The position numbers and the translations under genes are program-made. A stretch of DNA of 64,000 nt, taken from the NCBI GenBank assembly GCA_027605045.1, contig JAQFWX010000035.1, positions 310,001-374,000 of the forward strand, given 5' to 3'. This document shows, one piece after another, positions 11,750-23,530 of the stretch (position 1 is the stretch's first letter; every line of letters begins with the position of its first letter). The notes below the pieces were generated by a model. It did no database searches, had not been told where the DNA came from, and worked only from the letters and a program-made list of their open reading frames with translations. Source of the DNA: Phallus indusiatus. Its lineage: Eukaryota > Basidiomycota > Agaricomycetes > Phallales > Phallaceae.

Positions 11750-14336
11750 CTATAAGAGAGGTAGCCATTGACCTAAGTGCATCGTTCATTTCAATTCACT
11801 ATGCATTTCATTCGTATTCGCTTACCTATGATGATACTCGGCAAGTCGAAGATATCTCTTCGGATGGAAAAGCAAAACGAACAAGGTACAACAGCTCCCG
11901 AAGGTTTTAGAAGTACACATTGAGATATTACTGATTGCGTAGTGTTTTCAAAGGCATGCGCTGCAAAATTCTCATAATATTCCACGGTCGACTGATTTTC
12001 AAACAACTGAATATTTCATGAGAAGTGATCTATATGAACACGTCGTCGTTCTTACCTCAAAGATATATTTGGTTTTGCCCAAAAGCTCTTCGCGTGTCCA
12101 ATCAGTCAGCATCGTAAATTCGAATCCAACGAGGCAAATTTCTCCTGTTCGACGCCAAACAACGGTGGGTGTACCGCCAAAGGATATCAGTTTATCCAGT
12201 TCCTAGAGTAATATAGTTGTTAGCGAGACCATATTAGAAAAAAATTAGGAAAATTATAGTTCCATACAAGTAGTGATCTCTGGAAGCACTTTTCCACGAA
12301 AATCTCGTCTTCTTCCGTGAGCGGCATTTGTAAAGCAATAAGAGAAGGCCGAACAATGGCTAGAGCCCGGACTACGCGTAAAATATCATTTTTGTCAAAT
12401 CTAGAACGTGATAGTGTGAGAAGAAAGAAGAAACAAAACAAAAATGGGTGAGAATAGTATGTACCTTTCATGTAGGAATCGCATCAATACATGGTAGCCT
12501 TGTGTGTAATCGTAAGGTTTCTTAACGGTATCGTAAACACTTGAGCCAGGTTCGTGTAGATCGCCAAGGGAGGATGTGTTGTAGTTTTTAGCCCCCAAAT
12601 GCATCTTATAATCCGAATTGTTGGAGTTTCCCCATTGAGGTGTCTGATGTAGGTACGACGGACGACTACGAACCACGGAGCGCTGCCGAGTCGAATCCTG
12701 CTCTGGCCGTGTCAGCTGATTAGCTTGATATGGAAAGATCGTTTCTCCTGGTGTGCCAGGAGAAGAATTCGATGGAGGTGGGGAAAGCGGCGGAAGACCC
12801 GGCTGATTCTGTACTGGTGGTTGCGACCCCCGGGACTGAGCATCAACCGAGTAGGATAGTGCTGATGAAGATTGTGGCGTGCGCATGTAGTTGGACTCCA
12901 GTGGCTGCGGTTTCGTTATTTCATTCGAAGGCTGCTGTTGAACCGTCGCATTGACGTCAGACCAGGCAGGTTGTGAATAATGCATTTGGGCTTGAGGTTG
13001 ATGAATGGTAGGAAGTGAGGTTGTCGCGTGCATGGAAGTAGTCGATGTTGGAGATTGAAAAGAGCCTTGGCTGGCGGATTGTGTTTGTCCAAGAGGAGAG
13101 CGGTAAGGGTTGGTATTTGAAAGCTAGATCGTGAATCGGCCAAGGGCTGTTGATGCAAGAAAGAGGGTGTTATGACGGGCGATCTGACTGGCGGGGGGAT
13201 TAGTTGGTGGGATGTTGTTTGCGATGGCATTGGGGGCGGGGGAGCGGGCCATCCTGGGTTCGCAAATTGTGGATATGGGCCATTGACAGTAGCAGGTTGG
13301 ATGGATGTCTCTACTGAAGGATGGCTTAATCGAGAATTCTCATCCGATGGCCCAGGAGGACTGGGATTGCCCAGGATCGCCGTGAGCATAGAGTATTCAA
13401 GATTGGCACCTTCTGATCCAAAAGGATACGACGGATCAAGAGATAGATTGAAAAGAGGATCGGGATCGGATGCATTAATTGGGAGCTCCTGCTCTTGTTT
13501 CGTTAACGAGGACGTTTGAGCTGCGTGGGATCATGAAAAATCAGAAAGAGAAGGGGAAAAAATTTCTTTCCCCCCCTCGGGAAAAGACAATTGTAATTGA
13601 ATTGGTAAAGACGTACAAGGATTGGGAGTACCAACAGCTGGAGTGGATTTTTCACGCGCTTTCTGGTGATGCTGTTGTATCTTGAGAGCGGCTATGCATG
13701 GAATTGGAATTAGAGACGACAGGAGAAAGAGAGTGAGAAAGAGATAAAGGAGGGAGAGGGAGAAAGATCCCGATGAATGGCAGGAGGAAGATATAATTCA
13801 TGTGACGTACCAAGTTCCTCTTCATCCAATAAATATTTGGCCTTCTTCCTGAGACCTTCAGTACATTTATCCGCCAGCCCGCGCTTTATACAGCGCTGAC
13901 AAGGTCGAGCTATATTGGATAGGATATAGATAACTCAGGAACAGCGCGTCTAGTGCCGAGGCTGGGGGTAAAGACACGTACAGTCATCGCAGGTCAAGTG
14001 GGCTTTTTGACAATGAAGACAGGCCCTATTTGCCTTTTTCTTTTTTGGGAGCACTTTCTGGGATGCATTGGCAGAGCCAGAAGCTGCGTTCGGGGAGTTG
14101 TCGGGATTGTCCTCTGTGACTGAATTTCCACGTTTGCGCTTGGGTTTGGGCAGTCCGCGCTGAGATCTTGGAGAGGGAGGATTGTCGTTGTCGTTTGTGG
14201 GAGATAATGAAAGCGAAGGGTGTGGGGTGGACGACGAAGGCCCGGGCTCTACTGATTGTGAGGAGGGACCGGAATACCCGTTGGCATATTGCTGATTTGG
14301 GTAAAATCCGGGAGCAGTGAAGTGTTGCGGAAGCAT
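11750..14336 (-). CDS. ERT1: Zn2Cys6 transcription factor with PAS domain, ERT1/AcuK type
   Basis: Fungal binuclear zinc cluster regulator of the ERT1/AcuK/RDS2 group, which controls gluconeogenesis and use of non-fermentable carbon. The start chosen at 14336 gives [16 protein letters not shown]; an upstream in-frame ATG at 14534 adds a stretch that is not family-like. The DNA-binding part reads [17 protein letters not shown], then, after an intron, [15 protein letters not shown] and [14 protein letters not shown], completing the six cysteines. A long Pro/Gln/Ser-rich middle follows. The C-terminus is the PAS-like block with [55 protein letters not shown] and [16 protein letters not shown], and a last small exon encodes GQWLPLL and stop. 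The target genes are family knowledge, not shown here. Confidence 0.9.
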
Positions 14337-14651
14337 AGCGCAGACGGCGAATGTGAGGGGGGGGCAATGGGACACGGGTGGACGCGGCAAGTACGCGCTG
14401 CACGACGCACTCGACAGCGAGCAGACGAAGGAGCGGAGGAGGGCGAGAGACGAGGACTGGATGAAGAAAGAAAAAGAGGGAACGATAGACTGTCTTCGGC
14501 TGTTCCCCGTAATAATCGACCGGCGTCTATTCACACATAGTCACTCTCTTGTGGGCGGAACCAATTTGACAGGTCTGGCAAAAATATCCTGATATAAAGA
14601 TATCCTTATAATATATATATATATTATATATAGAGTTGCATTATTCATTCT
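14337..14651. promoter_or_regulatory. Divergent promoter between ERT1-like and MTQ1-like genes
   Basis: The 315-bp gap between the two start codons contains an alternating A/T tract (14611-14634) about 20 bp before the MTQ1-like ATG, where a TATA-like element could act. Much of the left part is open on the minus strand (an N-terminal extension of the ERT1-like ORF) but is probably 5' UTR. Confidence 0.4.
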
Positions 14652-15634
14652 ATGTCTCGGCCCTGGCCAGGTCTCGTTCGCTCGCTGGGTCGTCGTCGAG
14701 CAGAGATCGAGCTCAAATGGATGCGCCAGACAGCGGCCAGCGACGCTCAGCTGGTGCAGATGGTTGATCGGAGAACACGAGGCGAGCCCTTGCAGTATAT
14801 CCTGGGTCAGTGACGAGTGAATAGATCTACTGCTTTCCAAATTCAATCAATTCTACTAGGTACTCAGCCTTTCGGTCCTCTGGACATTATCGTTCGACCG
14901 CCAGTCTTAATTCCTCGCCCCGAGACAGAGCAATGGACATACACCCTTGCTGATACAATAGCTCGCCGGCTTGTTCCTTCAGATCATCCCCAAAGTCTCA
15001 CAGTTCTTGATCTCTGCACGGGAACAGGCTGTATCCCACTCCTTCTCTGCACCCTGCTGTCCCGTTCCGGCATTCAAACCAAAGCCCTCGGCGTTGATAT
15101 CTCTCCAGCTGCATGTCTTCTTGCTCGAGAGAATGTTATGTCATCTCAGCCTCGTCTTTCCCCTTTGGTCTCTGTCCGCATTATCCAGAAGGACCTTTTT
15201 GAACCCGACTTCTGGTGCTCCGTTCGTAACGCATTATCGACTACGGCGGATGACCGGAAATCCCCTCCCCAGGTCAGCATAATAACTGCCAATCCTCCTT
15301 ATATCCCTGCCCGTGATTGGCACAGGCTTTCTCCTGAAGTCAAAGACTGGGAAGATTCAATGGCGCTCATCAGCGATCCTGCTGCTGCTACAGAGAACGT
15401 TTTCGCACCTGAGAACCTCAAAAAGGATCTCCATGGACTTCGCTTTTATCGACATATTCATCACCTCGTGTCTACCTGTACCATCCTCTCCCTTCTTGCG
15501 TTCTTGCGCTCGAAATTGGAGAAAATCAAGCTTCAGCAGTGGCCGGCTTGTTCCACGATCAATTTCAGAAGATAGAAGTCTGGAAAGACATTTGGGGGAA
15601 GGATAGAGCCGTGTTTTGTGCAACAAAACGATGA
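14652..15634 (+). CDS. MTQ1: PrmC/HemK-type N5-glutamine methyltransferase (MTQ1-like), apparent frameshift near the end
   Basis: Methylates the Gln of the GGQ motif of the mitochondrial release factor. The first exon (start 14652) encodes MSRPWPGLVRSLGRRR and RRTRGEPLQYILG; an intron joins TQPFGPLDIIVRPPVLIPRPE, the PrmC hallmark. The Rossmann core shows VLDLCTGTGCIPLLL (AdoMet site), VDISPAA and the catalytic ANPPYIP. The conserved block GLRFYRHIH is in one frame, while the C-terminal block VLALEIGENQASAVAGLF, ending in KDRAVFCATKR, is in another. No GT-AG intron fits between them; adding one C at the C3 run 15490-15492 restores a single frame. The identity is clear. Whether the gene is broken or the base is a read error is open. 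Confidence 0.87.
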
Positions 15635-16416
15635 ATGAACCAGATTCGGAGACCAGACAACGTAAGGGTTCTGGGTTATCTCACGACCCGGACATACAGA
15701 CGGTATCGGTTGATTCATAGACGCGTCTAAGGCTATGATCTTATCAGGCACCAGAACCATGCAGGTTCACACTAGAAATTTCACTTTTGCTTTTTGTCCT
15801 TTGAGCAAATTTGCCTCATACTGCATGGCGCCAGAAGAGGATGAAAGGTGTCTGTTGTTGAGCAAACGAGGCATAATCTTGGATTTACACCATCTCTTGC
15901 CAGTTTCGATTCAATCGCTGCCACTGTATGTTGATTCTGGCTTCATATCGGCAACTGCTCTATGCTGCACTCCGATCAGTGAAAATGTATGTATTTTAAC
16001 TCTGCATGCTTATGATCGCCGGTGCTTTTTTTCTCACAAATCAATGGCATCATCGCAATGTAATTTCGGTCTCCTTTCTTTCAAAAGTCCGGCTGCTGAT
16101 ATCTTCAAAATCGAACGTGGGATTGCCCACAGATTCAGATGTCCTCAGACTGCCATTTCGAGGCGAACCTGCAGAGTCCCGGAGTCCGTCGCAACGCATA
16201 TAGATAGGATATTCCCGGAAGGATTAGATATATTAAATATATGATAAATATTACACGTTTAGAAGTATTTTATGATCTTGCCGCAGCCACACTGTCGGCC
16301 CCGTAATTTCATTGATTTTGTGTAAAACCGTCACCGTCATGAAGTTGACCGTCACGCGGACGGCGTCAATCTAAAAAAATATTTCAACCATTCCATCGTC
16401 CTCTCACTATTAGCTG
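15635..16416. other. Spacer with an orphan 169-codon ORF
   Basis: This lies between MTQ1-like and MRI1. A plus-strand ORF (15735-16244) of 169 codons without introns has no motif I recognise, and its composition (many Cys, Ser, Leu and His) does not look like its neighbours. It could be a lineage-specific gene, 3' UTR, or chance. The stretch 16245-16416 should hold the MRI1 promoter. Confidence 0.4.
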
Positions 16417-17858
16417 ATGTCCTTGCATCCAAATGCGATAGTTGGCTTGAAAGCTGATGGTGACAACATTCAAATCATCGATCAGCTTCAGTTACCGCAC
16501 GTCAAGACATACATATCTATTAACTCACCAAATGAAGCTTATGATGCCATCAAATCTATGAAAGCAAGTGGTACAAGACGACTGATCCAAGGCAATTTTT
16601 CTGATTAAGTGAATTTAGATTAGAGGCGCCCCTGCTATCGCATCGCTTGCTGCTTTATCAGTTTCGTCATATCTTTCTCGTTTATTATCTGAATCACCAG
16701 CCCCTCAAGCTCTTACCTCCCCGAGTGCATTGAGAGAGCATCTTGCTCCAATACTTTCTCACTTGAGTAATGCACGCCCGACTGCCGTGAATCTCAGCGG
16801 TGCCATCCGTCGGTTAACAAACATCCTTTCCCAAACTTTTGATGACGAAAATGAAGATGCTGCTCGGACGCTCGGACAAGCTGTGATAGCTGAAGGAAAA
16901 CTTGTGGCAGACGAAGATGTTGGACGCAACATTGCAATGTCAGACCACGGGGCGACCTGGGTCTGCCAGCAGCCCAAATCCATGAAAGTGTCCAAGCTGA
17001 ATATCATGACAGTCTGTAACACTGGCAGCTTGGCTACCTCGGTGGGTCCCGTCCCGCTCTCTTCGTATCGTGTCATTCGTACGAACACTGCACTCAGGGT
17101 TATGGCACCGCGCTGGGGCTAATCACTCGTCTTCACGAACTTTCCAAGTTGGAAAACGCTTTTTTACCCAAAGCACACCATACCATCAAGGTTCTAGATT
17201 GACAGCTTTGGAACTTCAGTCTCTAAATATACCCTCCACTATGTTATGTGACAGTATGGTTGGATCTCTGTTTCAACATTATGAAATACATGCAGTGGGT
17301 AGGTGTAACTGTCTGACCCATTCAAACACACATGACACTCATCTCTGTTGACCAGTTGTCGGTGCTGACAGAATTGCAAAAAATGGTGATACCGCCAATA
17401 AGGTATGTTGACCGATACTCATAGCCTGCCGAGTTCTTAGAAAGAAACTTAAGATCGGAACTTATAACGCTGCTGTTCTTGCTGCACGCCATAATATTCC
17501 TTTCGTGGTAGTTGCACCAGTCACTACAGTAGATATGGATATTCCGGACGGCTCATGGTGTGTTGGTTATCATTTATATTTTGCATCGTTTTTCGTTTGC
17601 TCAATAATTCATAGCGTTCCCATCGAATACAGACCAGGAATCGAAGCTTGCCTTGTCCGAGGGGTGTTATATCCAGTCACCGACCCTCAGAATCCACAAC
17701 CCGCAACAGTGCAATTCACTCCTTCGAATATGGACAAAGTATATAATCCTAGTTTCGATGTTACCCCGGCTGAGTTGATATCTGCCATCGTCACTGAAAA
17801 AGGGGTCGCTGTCAAGTCTCCTGGCCAAAACTACTTCGATCTCAGCGGCATTGTTTAA
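16417..17858 (+). CDS. MRI1: Methylthioribose-1-phosphate isomerase
   Basis: Converts 5-methylthioribose-1-phosphate to 5-methylthioribulose-1-phosphate in the methionine salvage pathway; related to eIF2B alpha. The start at 16417 gives MSLHPNAIVGLKADG. An intron ends before the core IRGAPAIASLAALSVSSYL. The catalytic cysteine is in MTVCNTGSLATS, continued after an intron by GYGTALG; the catalytic aspartate lies in [20 protein letters not shown]. The ending is TVDMDIPDGS joined to VPIEYRPGIEACLVRGV and a C-terminal NPSFDVTPAELISAIVTEKG. About seven short introns separate these blocks. The length (about 380 residues) matches the family. All expected active-site residues are present, so the gene looks functional. 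Confidence 0.93.
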
Positions 17859-17968
17859 AAATAGCTTTTACGCAAAATCATAAATTAGAGGTGTAAAGTA
17901 AGACAAGCTACAAACAATGTTAATTGGTATCTTTAGTTGTATTGTTATTATCAGACCCTCCTCCCATA

Positions 17969-18734
17969 CTACACGGTGTCCTGCACTGAGGCATATTCAC
18001 TCTCGATGCCAGGTTCCAGCAAAGCTGCGTGGAACAAGATGAGAAAAGCGGAAGATCCAACCAACCAAAAGAAAGTGGAGATTGGAGACGCAAGCCATAA
18101 CAGCGGCAACCCGATAACGAAGAGGCCAATGTATAGACCTTTTTGGGTGACGACATGGCTGCCGACTTGCATGGGTTCCGGGGCTAAAAAATTCATGTCA
18201 CTTCAAGTAGAGACCAAAATGGTAATAGTATATCTACCCCATTTATTGATAACAATGAATCCGCCGGTGAGGAGACCCAGGGCGATAAGCAACAGAGGAT
18301 TTGTTATGCTGTAAAGACCTGTTAAATAAAGTTGGCTTTGATAAACAATAGAGTACATACATGGCATAGACGGCAAGAATAGCAATTACTATTCCATAAT
18401 TTCCTAGTTAAATGACCAATGAATACCTAGGTGATAAATAAGGGGGCTCAACGTACCAGAAAAATAACGAGTGTTATAACTAATACGCTATAAAACAATG
18501 TCATTTTCTGCTCAAATGAGTCAGCGAAGAATAATGACGAACAGAGGTTGCTTGATTTAAGTCCACGGGTCGGGATAGACGATTATAGTCGAAGAATTCG
18601 CCAACTGGGCGCAAAGCACTAAGTCGAGTTTCCTAGATGATGCATTCCTTATCAGCACTAGAGTACCATCTCCTGGAAATAAGACCCACTCTAAAAGATT
18701 TTATCTGCTCTGGGACGGCTAGAAGGACGTTCAT
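17969..18734 (-). CDS. PRA1-family (prenylated Rab acceptor, Yip3-like) membrane protein
   Basis: Small ER/Golgi membrane protein that binds prenylated Rab GTPases. Exons on the minus strand join as MNVLLAVPEQIKSFR, ETRLSALRPVGEFFDYNRLS, RPVDLNQATS, RISYNTRYFSGNYG and IVIAILAVYAM, then SLYSITNPLLLIALGLL, GGFIVINKW and APEPMQVGSHVVTQKGLYIG. The hallmark Arg-Tyr-Phe-x-Gly-Asn-Tyr block and two hydrophobic hairpins (four membrane segments) are visible; the protein ends in an acidic tail, PGIESEYASVQDTV. The joins use GT-AG sites, one with a GTTCGT donor. Its start is 155 bp from the divergent CDC26 start. The Rab partner is unknown. Confidence 0.88.
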
Positions 18735-18888
18735 ACTGAAGGAGGGCTTATTGCGAGGTTTAGTATCACAAAGGAAGTCGAAGGTATAACAAAAGAGGAC
18801 TGGACTCCGTGGTCGGGCGCTTGCGATTATATAAGCGCAACGCCTGTCGCTGCGCCGCTGTCCCTCTTCTTTGACTCAGACAAACTAA

Positions 18889-19098
18889 ATGATCAGAAGA
18901 AATCCAACTTTGATCCCCTTAGAAGACGCAGACGTTTCTGATATCAAGGAGTTCATGGCGAGAAGGAAGGTGATTTTCGCAGAGCATGGTTCAAAGGATG
19001 CGAAGAAGGATGATAAGAAAGCTCCGTTTGTGGCAGCTGAAGATGCTAAGCGAAAACGCGAAGCATTGATAAGAGAAGAACGAATAGGCTCAAGATAG
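18889..19098 (+). CDS. CDC26: CDC26, small subunit of the anaphase-promoting complex
   Basis: Single-exon gene of 69 codons. The N-terminus MIRRNPTLIPLEDADVSDIK matches the conserved Cdc26 start (MxRRxPTxLxL followed by an acidic helix) that inserts into the TPR groove of Apc6/Cdc16 and stabilises the cyclosome. The rest is a charged Lys/Glu helix without further conservation, as usual. No intron is needed. It sits between the divergent PRA1-family gene and the convergent PEX5 gene, only 87 bp from the PEX5 stop. The call rests on a short motif, but length, position of the motif at residue 1 and composition all agree. Confidence 0.82.
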   Translation: MIRRNPTLIPLEDADVSDIKEFMARRKVIFAEHGSKDAKKDDKKAPFVAAEDAKRKREALIREERIGSR

Positions 19099-19185
19099 GT
19101 TCGTGTAAAGTGTTATCTTTACAATGGATATTGATACAGAAGCTAACTTTGCCTCAGCCCTCTTAACCGTTTCCCAATACTTCGT

Positions 19186-21713
19186 TTACTCGTTTGAAAA
19201 CGCTCTCCGGATACCTTCATAGAAATTAGTAAACACAAACAACGACCTTTTCGTGGACTTACCTTCAAGATTTCGTTCATCGCAAAGAACGGCTAAATCG
19301 TTCCGCTGTAATTGTAAACACGACGTCCGCAAGCACTCCCAAAGAGTTGAAGAAGTTACTCCACGTGTGTCGCCACTAGATGTATCATTTTCTTGCAAAA
19401 TCAGAGCGTCCAAAATGTGCTGTGCTGCCTCGTTGTATTGCTTTTAAAATGTCAAAATGTGTTCGGCGAAGTCCAAAGTTTCAACCAACCTTCATGTTTA
19501 TATAAGATATACCGAGATTAAATCTGATTTTTGTCATTCTTTTGTCTCAACAAATTGAAACAAATTGAAGATAAGTAGATCTCACCTTGCTCGAATGTAC
19601 GAAGGGTTCAAAGCCAGTGCCTGATAGTAATACCAAATTGCATCCTTGGCTCGACCGCTGTTTGCCAACGTGGCACCAACCCTATTGTACAATAACCAAT
19701 CCTAAAGAGGTTCAGTTTCATTCTGTGATAAAAAAAAGTAAGCTCATACATTGGGTCGCACGCTCAGTGCTGTTTGAAAACAATCTTGAGCTCTCTCGAA
19801 CCCCTAGAAACACGTTCTCAATAATCCATCCAGTATCGTTTCAATAAACCTACTTCACTAGTGTTCAAAACCACGCCCAATGCGGTTTGCAAATCTGCAT
19901 CGATTTCTTCTCCAGATGATTGTCTTATCAGCGACATTAGTTGCCTGGTCAAGTCCGCATCTTTCCCTCCGTCTGAAAGGCTTGTATCAAAAGATACGTT
20001 GTGTTTATACTTGGAATTGTTTTCTAGCCAGCTTCTGATAGCGTTGAAAGATCCAGATTTATCGCCTTCATTCGTATAAGATATCGCGAGAGCTAGCCAT
20101 GCTTCAAGATAGGAAGGGTCCAATTCGGTTGCTCGCTGCAAGGCCAGTATTGCATGTCGCTCCCGTTCATTCTCCTGTTGTTTGACTCCCAACCGAAACC
20201 ATTTAACCGGATCACGTAGGTCATTTTGGACAGCAGCCTCTAATTCTACAAGTGACTACCGCACAATTTTGAGAAGATAACGCACGATGCCAGGAGTATT
20301 GCGACAAACCTCGGATGACTGCTCATTACGAGTATTAGAAGTAGATTCTCCAGTGAACGAACTGCGATGTAAATATGGATTGTTGGCTTGAAAAGGATAG
20401 CTGCTGACTGCTGTAATTCCAGATGAAGTCGCTTCAAATTTATCCCAATCCTCTTGTAGTTTGTCCCATTCAGGAGGCCGAAAAGAGCCAGGGTGATTAA
20501 GGGCGTGACCCCAATATTGTTTATAGGCATCATTTTCTTCTCTCCAAAATCGGTCTTCATCGGTTTCCAATTCAGCGTTCAGCTGAACTAAACCATCCAC
20601 CTTCCCGATGGAAGGAATTTGCTTCGAGGAAGCAGACATCGTGCCAGCTGTCGTTGAAGGACCAATATTATTCAGATGAAGTCCAGGGACATCACTAGTA
20701 GCCATGCTGCCACTCAGAATGTCCTGGGGAGTATCCACAAATACCGCTTTACCTTTACCTTTGACGTCAATCGGAGATTGATGGGTTTCGTTCCTGTTGA
20801 CCTGGATCACATCTGAACCCTGAATGGTCATTTCTCTATCTCGCAGTTGTCTCATTAAAGACATAAAAGCAGAATTCTTGAACTTGGGGTTGTTTTCTTG
20901 TTTGACAGCATCAATAAGTAAACCTGCTGTTCTGGATAGTTCATCAGAATCTACAGGAACGCGAACGTCCTTATCGACAGCTGCTTCCGCTTGCTCGATA
21001 CTGGAATGTCCTTCTGACGAGAGGAAAGGTTGCTTTGCGTGTTCTGTTCTTGCCTCGAAATGTGGCTCTGTCCATAGCGGTATATTACTGACGGGAAAAG
21101 GCTGTCTAAATCCTGTAAGCAGATTAGAATGAAAATAATGATGAATCAGGGTACAGACCTTGGGGAAGAGTAAATTGAGTGTTTGGTAATTGTGTTAAAG
21201 GCGCGTTTAAATTTAGCCCCGTTTCAACTTCTCGAACACGCAAACTATCTTGTTTTATAAATTCATTCGCCCACGAGGAACGATTCATGGTAAAACTAGG
21301 ACCTGCTGAGGGTTTTGTTGGGTAATCTGCTTTAGGAAGGGTAACCCTCAACGCGTTTAAATGAAAAGGATCCAGCTTTGGGTATGAAGGAGCGGCCCGT
21401 TCAACTCCAGCAAAAAACTGGGTCGCTTCTTGAACTGTAGAATCATCCAAAGTTTGTGTCCGGAAAGACTGTACAATGCCCACAATTATTCTAAAACCTC
21501 ATGAGTAATAAATCTGAGACGTACACGTTGTGAATTAGTCGCATGGGCTGGTCCAAAAAAGTCCTTACCGCGGCCTTCAGTTTGAAATTAGCGTTAAGTA
21601 GAGGATATACTTACCTGTTGGACTCCACGGTTTGAGTCGAACTGCTTGGTAAAGGATGTCAGGGGGTTAGAAGGCCCGCAGTCTGACCCATTGAAGAGTG
21701 TAGGTAGGGCCAT
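19186..21713 (-). CDS. PEX5: PEX5, peroxisomal PTS1 import receptor
   Basis: Cycling receptor that carries SKL-type proteins into peroxisomes. The start at 21713 gives MALPTLFNGSDCGPSNPL, with the N-terminal cysteine (residue 12) at the place of the export monoubiquitination site. The disordered N-terminal half has at least one WxxxF-type motif (SSWANEF) for Pex14/Pex13 binding, plus DKLQEDWDKF. The C-terminal TPR array includes GVKQQENERERHAILALQRA, DPSYLEAWLALAISYTNEGD and DWLLYNRVGATLANSGRAKD, then WYYYQALALNPSYIRARYNL. The protein ends in a short exon GIRRAFSNE. Introns are short. The PTS1-binding TPR asparagines appear kept (YNRVG, ARYNLG). Confidence 0.93.
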
Positions 21714-23249
21714 GGGAAAGGCAGTGAAGAAGAGACAGAAAGAGATCGAGCAATTACAGCAGTGGTCACCGCCGCCGTCACGATGCCACTTGCGATACTC
21801 AATCACGTGAAAATGACAACTCCCATGTCACTACCGTAATAACCGTCTCGGAAGCTATCTTCGACCAATAAAAGCCAGGACCACGTAGTACTAGCCCGTG
21901 TTCCAATGTTTCAGACTCGGAGACTCGGTGCCACGTCTCGAATCGATATATAAAACTCGTCAAATCCTTTTTTTTTCCTCCTATGCTGTAAAAATGTTGA
22001 GATTCAACTAATTAATACCTTTAAGCTGGCCTCCAGGGAAACATATGTATAGCTCCTTCGAAATGATATATGAAGGCAGACCGGTAGAAAATATGTAACA
22101 GCATTACGAGGAAGAATACCGGCGTGCACTCACTAAGAGTGTTCGGTGCGCAGTTTTGTCTCATCCTTAAAAATGTGGTTATACATACCAAGTACTTTAC
22201 CATTTTTACTCATTTCTTATCTTTAATCTTTATTATTAAAGGTCAGACGACAGTATTATTCTTGACTGTAAATTTACTCACGATGTGGAGATCCCAATTA
22301 ATCTCTGTCAGGCTCATTCGACGTTGAGGTCTCACCTTCTGGTTTCCAGTGAGCAGTGAGCCCCATTGATCGGTAGCCATTCAATATGAAGGCGCAGAAG
22401 TCAGGTAGAAAATAGTCGTTTGACCAATCAGAAATGTTTATTTATTCTGGAGTAGTTTTTCGTTTACCACGTCACTGAAAGGTTATTGTCTAGCAATACT
22501 CAACTCACCAAGGTAATATGTATCCTCCTGTCAAATATGTACTTTGACTCGGAGAAGGAAGTATTAACATATTTATCCCGATTTAATCTTACGACATTTC
22601 TCGCTTCGTATTATCGAGCCTTCCTTTCGCGCACTGCTTAATTAGTCACTAGGAGACGCTATTTTTCACCTATGTATGAATACTTTCCAACATATCCTGT
22701 TCTGAATTAGAGCCGAAGAACAGACAGAGTCTTGTTTGGATCGATCGGTAAATGCTCAGATTCTTTGGACGTTGATCGAAGATAAAATTGGGAAACGAAT
22801 CGAGTTCATAGTCGGATAACCCTCTTCTTTTGGGAGTTCTTTAACGATAATGGAATCCCCAGGCTTAGTTTAAAAAGGTAGAAGTAGACTTAGTTTGATT
22901 TCAAATCTGTGTAAGGCGTACTAATTTCGACTGATGTTCAGTACAAGTCAAGCAATTAACGGCGGTATCAAAATAAGCACCGAGCTTCGTTTAAGCTGCC
23001 TAATTTCTGACATACCTTTTCAGAAGTTCTTTTATTTATTCTCTTTGTAAGCTCATACCCGTTTTCGATGTTTGTTTGCGTTTGGGAAAGATCAGTTGAA
23101 ACGAATCAAGCCCCGTGTCGTACTCTCCCAGAGGCCTCAAGCTTCAAAGGCCCGACGTAGTAATTAACAAGCGAGAATGTAAGATTTTTTGCGCACCAGA
23201 GAAAAGTCAAATATAATATCTGTATATATTTCGCTGGCAGGTGCACCAT
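21714..23249. other. Gene-poor region, no gene recognised
   Basis: Upstream of PEX5. The first 250 bp presumably hold its promoter. The remaining AT-rich sequence has only short ORFs with many stops in all frames, and I see no transposon termini or RNA gene. Confidence 0.5.
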
Positions 23250-23530
23250 CTATATATAAAATTCATTGTTTGGATCATAGTCGAAAATTGTTTCCTCCAG
23301 TGTGACTTCCGACATGATCGATAATCGATAGTAAGTGTTTGATATTTGAAGGGAAACATAAAACTCGTAAATTGTCAGTCATTATCTTACCTGAAAACTT
23401 ACAGCCTTTTTCGCCATTTTCTCCTGTGTCAGGTGCCCAAGGTTTGGTGAAACGGCTTGACTTCCCCTCTGAAATGAATGCTTTGGAGAGTGCCACAAGC
23501 CGCATGTCATGCATTGGCATAGTTTGGTGA
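23250..23530 (-). pseudogene. Orphan 3' gene fragment or small two-exon gene
   Basis: A minus-strand reading frame starting at MPMHDMRLVALSKAF runs through a charged segment (KPWAPDTGENGEKGCKFS). A GTAAGA...GAAG intron (about 23309-23391) joins it in frame to VTLEETIFDYDPNNEFYI and a stop at 23250. The splice gives a coherent ending that simple read-through does not. No upstream exon could be built in the stop-rich sequence to the right, and I do not recognise the family. It may be a small lineage-specific gene or the tail of a decayed one. Confidence 0.35.

Noticed and set aside
15460..15540. Intron to explain the MTQ1 frame change
   Set aside because: There is no AG between the conserved blocks; later AGs would remove the conserved LEIGENQ segment.
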